The notes beneath the pieces were generated by a model. The model was not told where the DNA came from. It worked only from the letters and a program-made list of their open reading frames with translations, and made no database searches. A stretch of DNA of 64,000 nt from Paractinoplanes aksuensis. GTDB taxonomy: Bacteria > Actinomycetota > Actinomycetes > Mycobacteriales > Micromonosporaceae. The stretch lies in assembly GCF_024137025.1 (NCBI RefSeq), contig NZ_JAMYJR010000035.1, positions 88,457 through 152,456 of the forward strand, read 5' to 3'. Shown here one piece after another: positions 1 through 13,762 of this stretch. A program made the position numbers and the translations under genes. Every line of letters starts with the position of its first letter. Position 1 is the stretch's first letter.

Positions 1-4834
<4,834 letters not shown>

Positions 4835-4838
<4 letters not shown>

Positions 4839-7800
4839 GAAAGCTCCCATTCGGATTCGAACTCGTCGATCTCGTCCTGGCTCAGCGTGAGCGTGAGGTC
4901 GGACGGGGTGAGACCACCGGCGGCCGGACCCCGGGCATGGGTCACGAGGGCCTCGAGCGCGGCGAACCAGCCGGCGGCCAGGCGGGCGACCGACTCGTCG
5001 CTGATCAGGTCGCGCGGGTAGGCCCAGGTGACACCGAGCTCGGGTCCGGCCGCGGTGTCCTGGACGTACGCGTTGATCTCGAGGGTGTAGGGGGCGACCG
5101 GCATGCCGAGGTCGAAGCCGCCGGCCAGGATGCCGTGCCCGGCCACGGGCGCCCAGTCCCCTTCGGACGTCGTGAAACGGCCGAGGTAGTTGAAGCTGAT
5201 CTGCGGTGGCGCGAAGTCCCCCAGCGAGCCGGTGAGGTAGCGCAGCATCCCGTAGCCGATGCCGTGGTCGGGGATGGCCCGCAGCTGCTCCTTGACCCGC
5301 TTGAGCGCGATGCCTGCGGCCGGCCCGCCCGCGAGCGCGTCGGCCCGGTCGATGTCACCGGGATTCAGTCGTACGGGAAAGACCGTGGTGAACCAGCCCA
5401 GGGTCGCGCTCACGTCGGAGCCCGGGACCACCTGTTCCTCGCGGCCGTGGCCCTCCAGGGCGATGAGCACCGCGGACTCGTCGCCACCGCGCCACGAAGC
5501 CACGGCCAGGGTCAGGGCGGTCAGCAGGACGTCGTTGATGCCGGCGTTGAAGGCGGCGGGGACGGTGGTGAGCACGGGCTCGGTGGTCGCGGTCGTCAGC
5601 CGTACGGTATGGCGGGTCACCGACACCAGATCGTCGACCGGCCGCAACGGGCGCGCGGACAGCGCCGGATCGGGCCCGGTGAGAACGCCCTCCCACAATG
5701 CGGTCTCGGCCTGACGGGAAGAGGCCGCTTCGTGCAGGTCGAGCGCCCAGCGGCGGAACGAGGTTCCCGTACGCTCCAACGCCCCCGACGACCAGGCCGT
5801 CTCCAGGTCGGCCGGCAGCACGCGCCAGGACACGCCGTCCACGATGCTGTGATGCAGCACGAGCAGCAGCTGCCGTTCGGTCTCGAACCACACGGCCTGG
5901 GCCATGACCCCGCCGAACGGGTCGAGCCGCCCGGCCGCAGCCTGCTCCTCGTCCGCGATCGACGCGCCCGGCGAAGCCTGCGTCAACCAGTCGGTGTGCT
6001 CGCCGCGTGGCGCGACCCGCAGCACCCGCTCGTCGCGCACCCACCGCGAGCGCAGCAGGTCGTGCCGGTCGGCCAGCAGGTTCAGCACCGACCGCAGGCG
6101 GTCCGCGGTGGCGTCGACCGGGGTGGTGAGCACGATCGACTGGCTGAACGCCTCGATCGCGCCGCCGGTCTCGTCGAGCCAGCGCAGGATCGGCGTGAAC
6201 GGGATGTCGCCCACGCCGTCGTCGGGCCGCTCGCGCGGGGCGGTGCCGAGCTCGGTGGCGACCTCGGCCAGGGCGGCCGGGGTACGGTGCTCGAACACCA
6301 GCCGCGAGGTGAAGACCAGACCCGCGGCCCGCCCCCGCAGCACGAGCTGGATCGAGACGATGCTGTCGCCGCCGAGCGCGAAGAAGTCGTCGTCGATGCC
6401 GACGCCGGGCACGCCCAGCACGTCGGCGAACAGGTCGCACAGCACCTGCTCGCGCGGGGTGCGGGCGGCGGTGCCGGTGGCCAGGGCGGCGAAGTCGGGC
6501 GCGGGCAGGGCCGCCCGGTCGAGCTTGCCGCTGGTCAGCACGGGCAGCGCGTCGAGCAGCACCCAGCCCGTGGGCACCATGTAGGCGGGCAGCCACGACT
6601 CGGCGTGCAGGCGCAGCGCCTTGGTCAGGGCGGCCGGGTCGGCGAACGCGGCCGGGGTGTTGGCGTGCGGGAACTCGCCGGGGCGGTAGGCGGCGGTGGG
6701 GCGTCCGTCGAGCTGGAACACGACATCGAGGTCGCCCTGCGCGGACGAGCCGTCGTAGGTGACTGCCACCTGGTAACCGTGCTCGGCGGCCAGTTCGTGG
6801 TAGCGCTCGACGTCCTCGCGCCGGTGGGGCAGGCCGGTCACGCGCAGGCGCTGCGGGCGCTCGGCCAGCAGGTCGAGACCGCCGGTGCGTTCCGGCGGCG
6901 GAGGCGCGGCGGCCACCGTCGACAGGGTCACGTCGTACCGGAAACGGCTGAGCTCATTGTCGAAGTGGCCGCGTTTGACCAGCACCTCGGCCGTGGGGAA
7001 CTCGGGCCGGGACAGGAAGAAGTCGGGGTCGAGCAGCAGCTCCTTCTCTGCCTTCTCGGCCGCCTCGACGCCCTCGGGCCCGTGAATGCCCTCGAGCAAC
7101 CGGCGGTGCAACCGCAGATTGCGTACGTCACCGACGAACACGCGTCCGCCGGGCGCGAGCTTCGTGGCAGCCTCGTGCAGCACCCCGGCCAGATAGTCGG
7201 CGCTCGGGAAATACTGCGCGACCGAGTTGATGACCACGGTGTCGAAATAGCCGTCAGGCACGCCGCTCAGGTCGTGCGCGGGCTGGGCGCGCAGCTCGAC
7301 GCCGGGCAGGTCGGTAACCGCGCCGCGCAGGGTCTCGATGGCCTCCTCGGAGAGGTCCAGACCCCAGTAACTCTCGACATCGGGCGCGAGCCGGGACAGC
7401 AGCAGGCCGCTGCCGACGCCGATCTCGAGGATGCGCCGCGGGTTCAGATCCTTGATGCGCGCGACCGTGCCGTCGCGCCACTCGCGCATCTCGCCGAGCG
7501 GGATCGGCGAGCCGTCGTAGCTGGAGTTCCAGCCGGTGAAGTTCTCGTCGAAGCGCTCGACCCGGCCCGCCTGGTAGAGCAGCTCGTGCAGCTCCTTCCA
7601 CTCGGCGACCTGGGTCTCGGCCTGCTCCTCGGGCGCGGCGTCGGTGGCCGGGACGACGTACGCGGCCAGGCGCTGATCCCGGACGACGACGGCGACCTGG
7701 CCGACGCCGGGGTGGCGGGCCAGCACCGACTCGATCTCGCCGAGCTCGATCCGGTAGCCGCGCACCTTGACCTGGTCGTCGACCCGGCCCAGGAAGTCGA

Positions 7801-8989
7801 TGCGGCCGTCCTCGCGCCGGCTGGCCAGGTCGCCGGTGCGGTACATGCGGCCGCCGGCCGGTCCGAACGGGTCGGCCAGGAACCGCTCGGCGGTCAGGTC
7901 GGGCCGGTTGACGTAGCAGCGGGCCAGACCGGGCCCGGCCAGATACAGCTCACCGGTGCTGACCGGGCGCAACTCGTCGTCGAGGATGTACGCCTCGGTC
8001 GCCGGGTCGGGAATACCGATCGGGACGGAACCGCCCTCGATCCGCTGCGGGTCGCACTCGCCCAGCGTCGAGTTGACTGTCGCCTCGGTCGGGCCGTAGG
8101 CGTTGAACATGCGCCGGCCGTGGGCCCAGCGCGCGACCAGTTCGGGCGAGACCCGCTCGGTGCCCGCGAGCAGGATGCCCGGCGGCAGCTCGCACTCGGC
8201 GGGCAGGGCGGCCAGCAGCGCCGGGGGCAGGATCATGAAGTTGGCGCGGTGCTTCATCGCGTACTCGGTGAGAGCGGTGCCGGCCACCCGGCGCTCGGTC
8301 GGCACGATGATCAGGCGGCCGCCGCTGAGCAGGGCCAGGCACAAGTCGAAGAACGCGACGTCGAAGCTGGGCGAGGCGAAGTGCAGCACCCGGATGTCGG
8401 GCGTCATCCCGAACCGCTCGTAGCCGGTGGACATCAGCTTGGCCACGCCGGTGTGGGTGAGCAGCACGCCCTTGGGACGGCCGGTCGACCCCGAGGTGTA
8501 GATGACGTACGCCGCGTTCTCCACTTTCAGGTCGGGCCGCGCCGGGTCGGTCTCCGGGAAGCCCGCGGTCTCGCCGATCAGGAGCCGCGGGCCGGCGGGC
8601 AGCCGTTCTTCCAGCTCGGGGGTCGTCACGATACAGACCGGTTTCGCGTCGCCGACCAGATACGCGAGGCGCTCGGCCGGGTCGGCCGGGTCGAGCGGCA
8701 GATAGGCGCCGCCCGCCTTCATCACGGCCAGCTCGGCCACGATCATGTCGACCGAGCGCGGCACGGCCAGACCGACCACCTTGTCCGGCCCCACGCCGCG
8801 GGCCTGCAGGGCGTGGGCCAGCCGGTTGGCCCGCGCGTCCAGCTCGGCGTAGCTGACCTCGATGTCGGAGAACACCACGGCCACCGCGTCGGGATCGCGC
8901 CGCACGACGTCGGCGAAGACGTCGGGAAAGGTGCCCGGGGCGACGGTCAACGGGCCGCCGCTGGTGTGGTTCACGCCGAGGGTCTGCAT
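4835..8989 (-). CDS. NRPS loading module, A-MT-T-E
   Basis: Probable initiation module of the siderophore NRPS, 1384 aa. No condensation domain precedes the adenylation domain (YTSGSTGRPKG, FDVAFFD, NAYGPTE, YRTGDL). An N-methyltransferase domain with the SAM loop LEIGVGSGLLL sits inside the C-terminal part of the A domain (about residues 490-830). A carrier protein (FFALGGDSI) and an epimerization domain (LHHSIVDGVSWR, ISFNYLGRF) follow. This predicts a first residue that is alpha-N-methylated and converted to D. N-methylated hydroxyornithine occurs in scabichelin-type siderophores, but the substrate here is inferred. Start: ATG at 8989 with GGGAG upstream; the frame is open further upstream, but that part overlaps the formyltransferase gene and looks non-coding. 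Confidence 0.93.
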
Positions 8990-9060
8990 AGAAAAGTCAC
9001 TCCCGGTCAGGAAGAAGCGGGCCGGGTGGCACCCGCCGCCGGCCTGTCGTGGGTCTGAGG

Positions 9061-10005
9061 TCAGGGGTGGCGGGTGAGGTATCCGCCCATAGAGCGGAAA
9101 TACTCGGTCGCGCCGAGCTCGGTGCCGTCGTCGAGACGGACCCGCTCGACGGCCAGGCCGTGACTCGTGCCGCGGCGGGCCTCGGCGCCCGCCACGATCA
9201 CGACGGCGTCGTCCTCGCGATAGAAGATGCGGCCGGGCGTGCCGCCGTAGATGCCCTGCGAGACCCGCGCCGCGACGATCCGCAGACGCTGGCCCTTGTG
9301 GAAGGTGAAGGCGTTCGGGTACGGGTCGCATTGGGCCCGGATCAGCCGGTCGAGCTCCTCGGCGGTCCAGGTCCAGTCGATCCGGTTGTCCTCGTCCGAC
9401 CGCTTGTGGAAGAAACTGGCCTGCGACCTGTCCTGCGGCGTCCACTCGGTGCCGCCGGATTCGATCAGGGCCAGCCCGTCCACGGTGATCGGGCCGAACA
9501 GGTCGAGCGTCTTGTGGAACAGGTCGGCCGTGGTGTCGCGGGGGCCGACCGGAACCGAGCGCTGCAGCACGATGTCGCCCGCGTCGAGCTCGCCGTCCAT
9601 CATGTGCGCGGTCACGCCGACCTCGCGCTCACCGTTGATGAGCGCCCAGATCAGGGGCGAGAAACCGGCGTACTTGGGCAGCAGCGAGTCGTGCACGTTG
9701 AGGGTGCCCAGCCGGGGCAGGTCGAAGACCTGGGGCGGGATCCACGTACGCCAGTTGGTGGCGACGATGACGTCCGGCGCGGCCTCTTTGAGCGGCAGCA
9801 ACAGGTCGTCGTCGGGGCGGTCCCGGGTCTCGACCGGGATGCCGTGCTCGGCGGCCAGGTCGGCGACCGAGTCGCTCCAGATGCGCTCGTAGGCGTGATC
9901 GCTCTTCGGGTGGGTGACGACCAGTGTGACCTCGTGTTCCGAGTCCAGCAGCGCTTGCAGGGTCCGATGACCCCACGTCTGGTACCCGAACATGACAACC
10001 CGCAC
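9061..10005 (-). CDS. Hydroxyornithine-type formyltransferase (Fmt family)
   Basis: A 314-aa member of the methionyl-tRNA formyltransferase family, with the N-terminal folate domain and its catalytic Asn/His (NVHDSLLPKYAG) and Asp (GELDAGDIV), then an Fmt C-terminal domain. Beside an N-hydroxylase and NRPS genes, the likely job is N10-formyl-THF-dependent formylation of N5-hydroxyornithine, giving a hydroxamate ligand as CchA does for coelichelin. It lies 71 bp upstream of the loading NRPS in the same direction and is the first gene of the minus-strand operon after the iron box. A housekeeping fmt is less likely because no def or 16S methyltransferase gene is adjacent. Confidence 0.88.
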   Translation of the reverse strand: MRVVMFGYQTWGHRTLQALLDSEHEVTLVVTHPKSDHAYERIWSDSVADLAAEHGIPVETRDRPDDDLLLPLKEAAPDVIVATNWRTWIPPQVFDLPRLGTLNVHDSLLPKYAGFSPLIWALINGEREVGVTAHMMDGELDAGDIVLQRSVPVGPRDTTADLFHKTLDLFGPITVDGLALIESGGTEWTPQDRSQASFFHKRSDEDNRIDWTWTAEELDRLIRAQCDPYPNAFTFHKGQRLRIVAARVSQGIYGGTPGRIFYREDDAVVIVAGAEARRGTSHGLAVERVRLDDGTELGATEYFRSMGGYLTRHP

Positions 10006-10049
10006 GGCTCCTCCTGACCCTTCCGCTGACCCATCGAGGTCGGCAAAAG

Positions 10050-10068
10050 TTAGGTTAGTCTAACCTCG
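10050..10068. promoter_or_regulatory. Iron box (IdeR/DmdR-type operator)
   Basis: TTAGGTTAGTCTAACCTCG is a near-perfect match to the 19-bp actinobacterial iron box TTAGGTTAGGCTAACCTAA. It lies between the divergent formyltransferase (start 10005) and N-hydroxylase (start 10147) genes, so one iron-bound repressor dimer pair could silence both arms under iron sufficiency. Confidence 0.92.
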
Positions 10069-10146
10069 CTTCCGCCGACTAGGAGGGGAAGCCGAACCCC
10101 TTGACGCCCGTGTCGACACACTCGACACCGACCACGAGGACTGCCG

Positions 10147-11457
10147 ATGTCACCGACCGCCCCGCAGCGCGATATCCCGGTCTACGACCTGGTGGGAGTG
10201 GGTTTCGGTCCGTCCAATCTGGCTCTGGCCATCGCTGTCCAGGAGCACAACGACGACACCCCCGCGAACCCCGTCACCGCCGTTTTCTTCGAGCGGCAGG
10301 CCAGTTTCGGCTGGCATCGCGGCATGCTCCTGGAGGACGCCACCATGCAGGTGTCCTTCCTGAAAGACCTGGTCACCCTGCGCAACCCGGCCAGCCGCTA
10401 CAGCTTCCTGTGCTACCTGCAGGACCGGGGCCGGCTGATCGACTTCATCAACCACAAGACGTTCTTCCCGCTCCGGGTCGAGTTCCACGACTACCTGGAG
10501 TGGGCGGCGGCCAGGGTCGGCGACGTGGTGCACTACGGCAGCGAGGTCACCGAGGTCGTCCCGGTGATCCGCGACGGCGTGATCGAGGCGTTCGACGTGC
10601 TCGCCCGCGGCGCCGACGGCCTGGTCACGGCGTGCCGGGCCCGCAACCTGGTGGTGGCCACCGGCCTGCGCCCGATCCTGCCCTCGGGGGTGGAGCTCGG
10701 CGAGCGCGTCTGGCACAGCCGTGACCTGCTGACCAACATCGGCCGGGTCGAGAAGGCGGACCGTTTCGTGGTGGTCGGGGCCGGTCAGAGCGCGGCCGAG
10801 ATCACGGCGTTCCTGCACGAGAAATTCCCCACAGCCGAGGTCTGCGGCGTCTTCTCGCGCTACGGCTACAGCCCCGCCGATGACAGTTCTTTCGCCAACC
10901 GCATTTTCGACCCCGCCGCCGTCGACGACTACTTCGACGCCCCGGCCGAGGTCAAGACGATGCTGATGAACTACCACAGCAACACGAACTACTCGGTGGT
11001 CGACAACGACCTGATCGAGGACCTGTACCGGCGGGTCTACCGCGAGCGGGTGGGCGGGGTCAGCCGGCTGCGCCTGCTCAACATGTCACGGCTGGCCAGT
11101 GCCCAGGAACAGGGCGACCAGGTCTCGGTCGACATCGAGATGCTGACCACCAGCGAGCTGACCACGCTGGACGCCGACGTGCTGATCTGCGCCACCGGAT
11201 ACGCCCCGGTCGACCCGTTCCCCCTGCTGGGCGACGTGGCCGACCGCTGCGAGCGCGACGAGTTCGGCCGCCCCCTGGTCGACCGCGACTACCGCATCCG
11301 CACCGACGCCACGATGGCCGCGGGCATCTACCTGCAGGGCGGCACCGAACACACCCACGGCATCACGGCGTCACTGCTCTCGACGTCGGCCGTCCGCTCG
11401 GGCGACATCCTCGCCTCGATCACCGCCCCGGCCCGCACCACCCTCGGCGTCTCCTGA
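10147..11457 (+). CDS. L-ornithine N5- / L-lysine N6-monooxygenase
   Basis: A 436-aa FAD- and NADPH-dependent amino-acid N-hydroxylase (SidA/PvdA/CchB family). Visible motifs are the FAD site VGFGPSNLALA at the N-terminus, the NADPH site VVGAGQSAAE in the middle, and the C-terminal ATGYAP motif. It makes the hydroxylamine that the divergent formyltransferase can acylate. The formyltransferase partner suggests ornithine rather than lysine, but this is inference. Start ATG has GAGGA six bases upstream. Expression is expected to follow iron through the box at 10050. A 13-bp stem terminator follows the gene. Confidence 0.93.
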   Translation: MSPTAPQRDIPVYDLVGVGFGPSNLALAIAVQEHNDDTPANPVTAVFFERQASFGWHRGMLLEDATMQVSFLKDLVTLRNPASRYSFLCYLQDRGRLIDFINHKTFFPLRVEFHDYLEWAAARVGDVVHYGSEVTEVVPVIRDGVIEAFDVLARGADGLVTACRARNLVVATGLRPILPSGVELGERVWHSRDLLTNIGRVEKADRFVVVGAGQSAAEITAFLHEKFPTAEVCGVFSRYGYSPADDSSFANRIFDPAAVDDYFDAPAEVKTMLMNYHSNTNYSVVDNDLIEDLYRRVYRERVGGVSRLRLLNMSRLASAQEQGDQVSVDIEMLTTSELTTLDADVLICATGYAPVDPFPLLGDVADRCERDEFGRPLVDRDYRIRTDATMAAGIYLQGGTEHTHGITASLLSTSAVRSGDILASITAPARTTLGVS

Positions 11458-11470
11458 CCGGGCCCGAGAA

Positions 11471-11501
11471 CTCAGCGCGCCTGACGAACAGGCGCGCTGA
11501 G
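11471..11501. terminator. Hairpin terminator between convergent genes
   Basis: A perfect 13-bp stem (CTCAGCGCGCCTG paired with CAGGCGCGCTGAG) with a 5-nt ACGAA loop lies between the stop of the N-hydroxylase and the stop of the convergent hydrolase. It could serve both strands. No U-tract is present, which is common in actinomycetes. Confidence 0.8.
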
Positions 11502-11518
11502 CAGCCGGCCCGGGCCGG

Positions 11519-12316
11519 TCAGCTTGCGCGGACGCGGTCGACAACGGCCTCGACCAGCGGGCCGGGCGCTTCTTCGGGGACCCAGTGGCCGACCCCGGGC
11601 AGGGCAAGGAACCGGTAACTCGCGTCGACCAGAGCCGCCGTGCCCTCGGCGGCGGCGCGGCCCACGACGAAGTCCTGCTCGCCCCAGACGAACGTGGTCG
11701 GCACCGCGATCCGGCCGATCACGGGAACGCGCGGGTCGTCGAGGGCGCGGTACCAGTTGAGGGCCGCGGTCAGCCGGGCCCGGTCGCGCATGGCTTCGGC
11801 GTACTGGTCGGCGCGCGGCCCGAAGCGGGGCAGGAGGAGGCCGGCCACGGTCTCGCCGGCGGCCGACCGCAGCACTCCGACGTAGGCGAGCCGCAGGCGT
11901 TGGGTCCAGCTCTTCTTCAGCGCTCGGGCCAGCGCCCTCGGGTGGGGCAGCGACACCGCGGTCAGGCTGAGCACCCGCTCGGGATGCTCGGCCGCGAGCC
12001 GCCAGGCGACCTGTGCGCCCCAGTCGTGCCCGACGATGTGGGCCGTGCCCAGGCCGAGGGCGTCGAGCAGGGCGACCGCGTCGGCCACCGGTTCGGTCAG
12101 GCGGTAGTCGCCAACCGCCGCGGGGCGGGCGCCCGGGGTGTAGCCGCGCTGGTCGTAGGCGTACGTCCGCAGGCCCGCGGCGTGCAGGCCGGGCAACACC
12201 TCGTCGAACTCGCGGTGGTCCTGGGGGAAGCCGTGCAGCAGGAGCACCGGTCGGCCGTCGGGTGGGCCCGCCGCGTACACGTCGAAGGTCAGGCCGCGCG
12301 CCGTGATCTGTTCCAT
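11519..12316 (-). CDS. Alpha/beta hydrolase, epoxide-hydrolase-like
   Basis: Alpha/beta-hydrolase fold protein of about 265 aa. It has the HGFPQ oxyanion segment, the nucleophile elbow GHDWGA (Asp nucleophile, as in epoxide hydrolases and haloalkane dehalogenases) and the C-terminal catalytic His in GVGHWVPEE. Substrate unknown. I chose ATG at 12316; an in-frame TTG at 12328 would add four residues. It follows the 58-aa membrane ORF in the same direction, almost touching it, so it may be the last gene of the antiporter transcript. It converges on the siderophore hydroxylase gene and is probably not part of that pathway. Confidence 0.85.
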   Translation of the reverse strand: MEQITARGLTFDVYAAGPPDGRPVLLLHGFPQDHREFDEVLPGLHAAGLRTYAYDQRGYTPGARPAAVGDYRLTEPVADAVALLDALGLGTAHIVGHDWGAQVAWRLAAEHPERVLSLTAVSLPHPRALARALKKSWTQRLRLAYVGVLRSAAGETVAGLLLPRFGPRADQYAEAMRDRARLTAALNWYRALDDPRVPVIGRIAVPTTFVWGEQDFVVGRAAAEGTAALVDASYRFLALPGVGHWVPEEAPGPLVEAVVDRVRAS

Positions 12317-12324
12317 GCCGCCGT

Positions 12325-12501
12325 TCAACGGTCGGATCCGGCGCGATTTTCACGATGTGACCGACGTCTTACCGATGAATGGGCCGAAAGCAGCCGTCCG
12401 GCCCCGGCGGCCACTGCCGCGACCACGACGACGGCGGCGGTGGCGACGCCGATCACCGGAGACAGCACGGCCGCGCCGGCGGCGATCACATAGCGCTTCA
12501 T
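12325..12501 (-). CDS. Small hydrophobic membrane protein, 58 aa
   Basis: A short ORF beginning ATG AAG CGC TAT, with one long Ala/Val-rich hydrophobic stretch (about residues 5-38) and a basic tail. It starts 10 bp after the CPA2 antiporter stop and ends beside the hydrolase start, which fits a transcript of three genes. No clear Shine-Dalgarno is visible and I recognise no family. It could be a small accessory subunit of the antiporter or a chance ORF in GC-rich DNA. Confidence 0.5.
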   Translation of the reverse strand: MKRYVIAAGAAVLSPVIGVATAAVVVVAAVAAGAGRLLSAHSSVRRRSHRENRAGSDR

Positions 12502-12511
12502 GGCCCGTACG

Positions 12512-13717
12512 TCAGGAAGCCTTTATGACGGTCAAGTGCTCCTCCCGGTGGCTGCCGCGGAGCAGGCCGAAGGCGGCGGCGGGGAACAGCGCCACGGACA
12601 GGATGCCCGCGCTGACCAGGGCGGCGGCCGAGACTGCGGAGAGCAGGCCGACGGCCAGGCCGACCTGGGTCGCGGCCACGATGAACGGGAGCGAGGTGGC
12701 CTGCAGGAAGCCGGCCGCGACGGACCGGCGTACACCCAGGACCTTGACGAACAGCAGTGCGGGCACGCCGCGGGCGAGGAGCAGCGCCAGCAGGAAAATC
12801 GGCACGCGCAGCAGTGCCTCGCGGTCGGCGAGCAGGCCGTCCAGGTCGAGTTGCAGGCCGGTCGTCACGTAGAAGACCGGGATCAGGAAACCGAAGCCGA
12901 GCGCGTCCAGTTTGGGACGGAAGTGCGGATGCTCGCGCGGGCGGCGGTCGAGGACGCTGAGCACCACGCCGGCCAGGAACGCGCCCAGGATCGTCTCGAG
13001 GCCGAAGCGGCTGGCCAGCGCGGTCAACGCGACCAGCAGGACGACGGCCAGCCGGATGCGGATCTGGGCCGTGGTCTCGCTCAACGACGTCAGGATCCGT
13101 TGCAGGCGGCCGCTGCGGCCGGTGAGCGCGACGGCCACGGTGAGCCCGGCCAGCAGACCGGCGTACGTGAGGAACAGCGCGGTGCGCGAGGTCGTGTCGC
13201 CCTCGGCGCCGAACAGGATCGAGAGCAGGATGATCGAGACCACGTCGGCCACCGTGCCGGCCACGATGACCGACTGGCCGAACGCGCTGCGGGCCTCGCC
13301 GGCGTCGCGGACCACGGGCACGACCAGGCCGAGCGCGGTGGCCGAGAGAATGATCACGAGCAGGGCCGGGTCGTCGATCCAGCCGGCCAGGGCCAGCGCC
13401 ACCGCGATCGGGGTGGCCAGGGCCAGGGTGATCAGGTAGCCCAGGCTCGCCGAGCGGACCAGCGAGCCGCGCAGGTGGGCCGGGTCGATCTCGAGGCCGG
13501 CCAGGAACAGCAGGAAGGTCAGCCCGAGCCAGCCCAGCACGGCCACCGGCTCGTCGACCTCGGCCCAGCCCAGCACGGCCGGGCCGAGCACGACGCCGGC
13601 CGCGATCTCGAGGACGACCGAGGGCAGCCGCAGCCGGGGGAAGAAGCCGAGGGCGAGCGGGATCACCGCGCCGACGACGCAGACAAGGAGAAGGTTCTCG
13701 TAGGACAGATCGGCCAC
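12512..13717 (-). CDS. CPA2-type cation:proton antiporter (KefB-like)
   Basis: Polytopic inner-membrane protein of about 401 aa with some twelve hydrophobic helices and typical Na+/H+ exchanger features: GVVLGP and LLFLAGLEID near the N-terminus and PVFYVTTGLQLDL in the second half. It lacks the C-terminal TrkA-N/RCK regulatory domain of KefB/KefC, so it is a membrane-domain-only form. Probable role: K+/H+ or Na+/H+ exchange. Start: GTG at 13717 matches where family members begin; an in-frame TTG at 13753 would add 12 residues and leave only 9 bp to the regulator gene upstream. Confidence 0.88.
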   Translation of the reverse strand: MADLSYENLLLVCVVGAVIPLALGFFPRLRLPSVVLEIAAGVVLGPAVLGWAEVDEPVAVLGWLGLTFLLFLAGLEIDPAHLRGSLVRSASLGYLITLALATPIAVALALAGWIDDPALLVIILSATALGLVVPVVRDAGEARSAFGQSVIVAGTVADVVSIILLSILFGAEGDTTSRTALFLTYAGLLAGLTVAVALTGRSGRLQRILTSLSETTAQIRIRLAVVLLVALTALASRFGLETILGAFLAGVVLSVLDRRPREHPHFRPKLDALGFGFLIPVFYVTTGLQLDLDGLLADREALLRVPIFLLALLLARGVPALLFVKVLGVRRSVAAGFLQATSLPFIVAATQVGLAVGLLSAVSAAALVSAGILSVALFPAAAFGLLRGSHREEHLTVIKAS

Positions 13718-13762
13718 GCCGCCGGTCAACGACCGGGTGGGACGCCCGTTCAAGCCTGTGGG

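Noticed and set aside
4937..9058. Very long plus-strand open frame (over 1300 codons) opposite the loading NRPS
   Set aside because: Shadow of the minus-strand NRPS in GC-rich DNA. Its composition (Gly/Arg/Gln/Pro-rich) lacks any domain, while the minus strand shows intact A, MT, T and E motifs.
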